This document shows, piece by piece, positions 6,124 through 6,471 of a DNA stretch of 6,471 bases (position 1 is its first letter; each line of letters begins with the position of its first letter). This DNA is from Actinomycetes bacterium (lineage in GTDB: Bacteria; Actinomycetota; Coriobacteriia; Coriobacteriales; Eggerthellaceae), in NCBI GenBank assembly GCA_023403475.1, contig JAEYEL010000116.1, forward strand, positions 1 to 6,471. Reading direction: 5' to 3'. Below the pieces are notes generated by a model. That model did not search any database, was not told the DNA's origin, and saw nothing but the letters and a program-made list of their open reading frames with translations. The position numbers and the translations under genes are program-made.

Positions 6124-6153
6124 GGCGGTGTTTTCCGCGAGGAGAGCACCGCC
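6124..6153 (+). terminator. Thirteen-bp hairpin with GCGA tetraloop after the importer operon
   Basis: GGCGGTGTTTTCC (6124-6136) pairs without gaps with GGAGAGCACCGCC (6141-6153), using two G-U pairs, around the GNRA-type loop GCGA. It starts 15 bases after the stop of the binding-protein gene. The bases that follow (AGATTTCG) contain no real U-run on this strand, nor is there one on the other, so it is a terminator without a U-tract or a 3'-end stabilising hairpin. Confidence 0.55.
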
Positions 6154-6194
6154 AGATTTCGAACAGATGGGCAGCGAGAAGATTTCAGTGCCGC

Positions 6195-6224
6195 GACGAC
6201 GTTCGTCCCACAGCGAACATCGTC
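6195..6224. other. Eleven-pair stem-loop with one mismatch
   Basis: GACGACGTTCG (6195-6205) pairs with CGAACATCGTC (6214-6224), apart from one C-A mismatch, around an eight-base loop. No U-run follows on either strand. It is the second of three hairpins within about 170 bases. Confidence 0.45.
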
Positions 6225-6266
6225 TTCCGACAGCCGACAATGAAGTAGCGTGTATTTTACGACCTT

Positions 6267-6290
6267 GGCGTTCACCATAAGGCGAACGCC
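6267..6290. other. Stem-loop GGCGTTC/GAACGCC
   Basis: GGCGTTC (6267-6273) pairs perfectly with GAACGCC (6284-6290). After one A-C mismatch, CC (6275-6276) pairs with GG (6281-6282), leaving the loop ATAA. It is the third hairpin in the region and also lacks a U-run. Confidence 0.45.
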
Positions 6291-6471
6291 CCCGGCGGGT
6301 CTCGCTTCTGCCCGACAGCCCTTCACTCCCAGCAGCAGAAAGCAAGCGGCATGCGCGGCGCGCAGAGCAGACGCCAGACGCATGAACCTCCAACGGAAAG
6401 CGGGGTCGACTACCTTGAGACCAGATGTGCCGCTAGGAGGGGTCCAGAAAAGCCGTCCCCCTGAAGCGAAA

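Larger units (their letters stand above)
6110..6471. other. 362-bp region after the operon, structured, no convincing gene
   Basis: The region carries three strong stem-loops (6124-6153, 6195-6224, 6267-6290) and a weaker nested fold at 6387-6440. In that fold CCTCC/GGAGG encloses AGCGG/CCGCT, which encloses GGTC/GACC. One minus-strand frame is open from the right edge to a stop at 6114-6116 (118 codons). Its third-position GC looks lower than in the genes here, it overlaps all the hairpins, and its protein matches no family I know. An internal ATG at 6383 has GGAGG only three bases upstream. I read the region as non-coding and structured, possibly an interspersed element or regulatory RNA, with a partial gene as a less likely alternative. 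Confidence 0.45.

Noticed and set aside
6444..6455. A third copy of the intergenic repeat near the right edge, suggested by TCCAGAAAAGCC
   Set aside because: Only about 11 of 12 bases resemble the core of copy 2 and the flanks do not align, so it is probably chance.

Overview
The window looks like chromosomal DNA from a high-GC anaerobic actinobacterium, most probably of class Coriobacteriia (Eggerthellaceae-like: Eggerthella, Gordonibacter, Adlercreutzia, Slackia and relatives). This rests on the strong G/C preference at third codon positions, TTG starts paired with good Shine-Dalgarno sites, and a Tat-type lipoprotein solute-binding protein. The assignment is inference, because no rRNA or marker gene is present.

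Left part, minus strand (1-1664): a HAD-superfamily phosphatase that runs off the left edge, preceded by an EamA/DMT-family permease transcribed in the same direction. The permease carries an unusual repeat-encoded C-terminal tail of about 76 residues. An AT-rich divergent intergenic region with palindromes (about 1713-1824) separates it from a LysR-type regulator on the plus strand (1852-2739). The LysR/DMT pair is a common arrangement, in which the regulator probably controls the exporter and itself.

Middle intergenic region (2740-3021): it holds the second copy of a roughly 67-bp repeat whose first copy (518-584) overlaps the 3' end of the permease gene. Next comes a C-rich, G-poor tract that could serve as a Rho-loading site. 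It ends in a near-consensus sigma-70-type promoter overlaid by inverted repeats.

Right part, plus strand (3022-6109): a compact three-gene ABC importer operon encoding a FecCD/BtuC-type permease, an FhuC/BtuD-type ATPase and a FecB/BtuF-type lipoprotein binding protein. The genes overlap by 1 and 4 nt and so are probably translationally coupled. Together they form a complete type II importer of the iron-siderophore/haem/cobalamin/molybdate class. The sequence does not fix the substrate, and the short predicted leader leaves no room for a cobalamin riboswitch.

Right end (6110-6471): no convincing gene. It holds three successive stem-loops, the first with a 13-bp stem and a GCGA tetraloop just after the operon, and an unassigned open frame on the minus strand. 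I see no tRNA, rRNA, CRISPR array, phage module or insertion sequence. I found no obviously new multi-gene system; the most unusual items are the dispersed intergenic repeat pair, the minisatellite-derived permease tail and the structured region after the operon.
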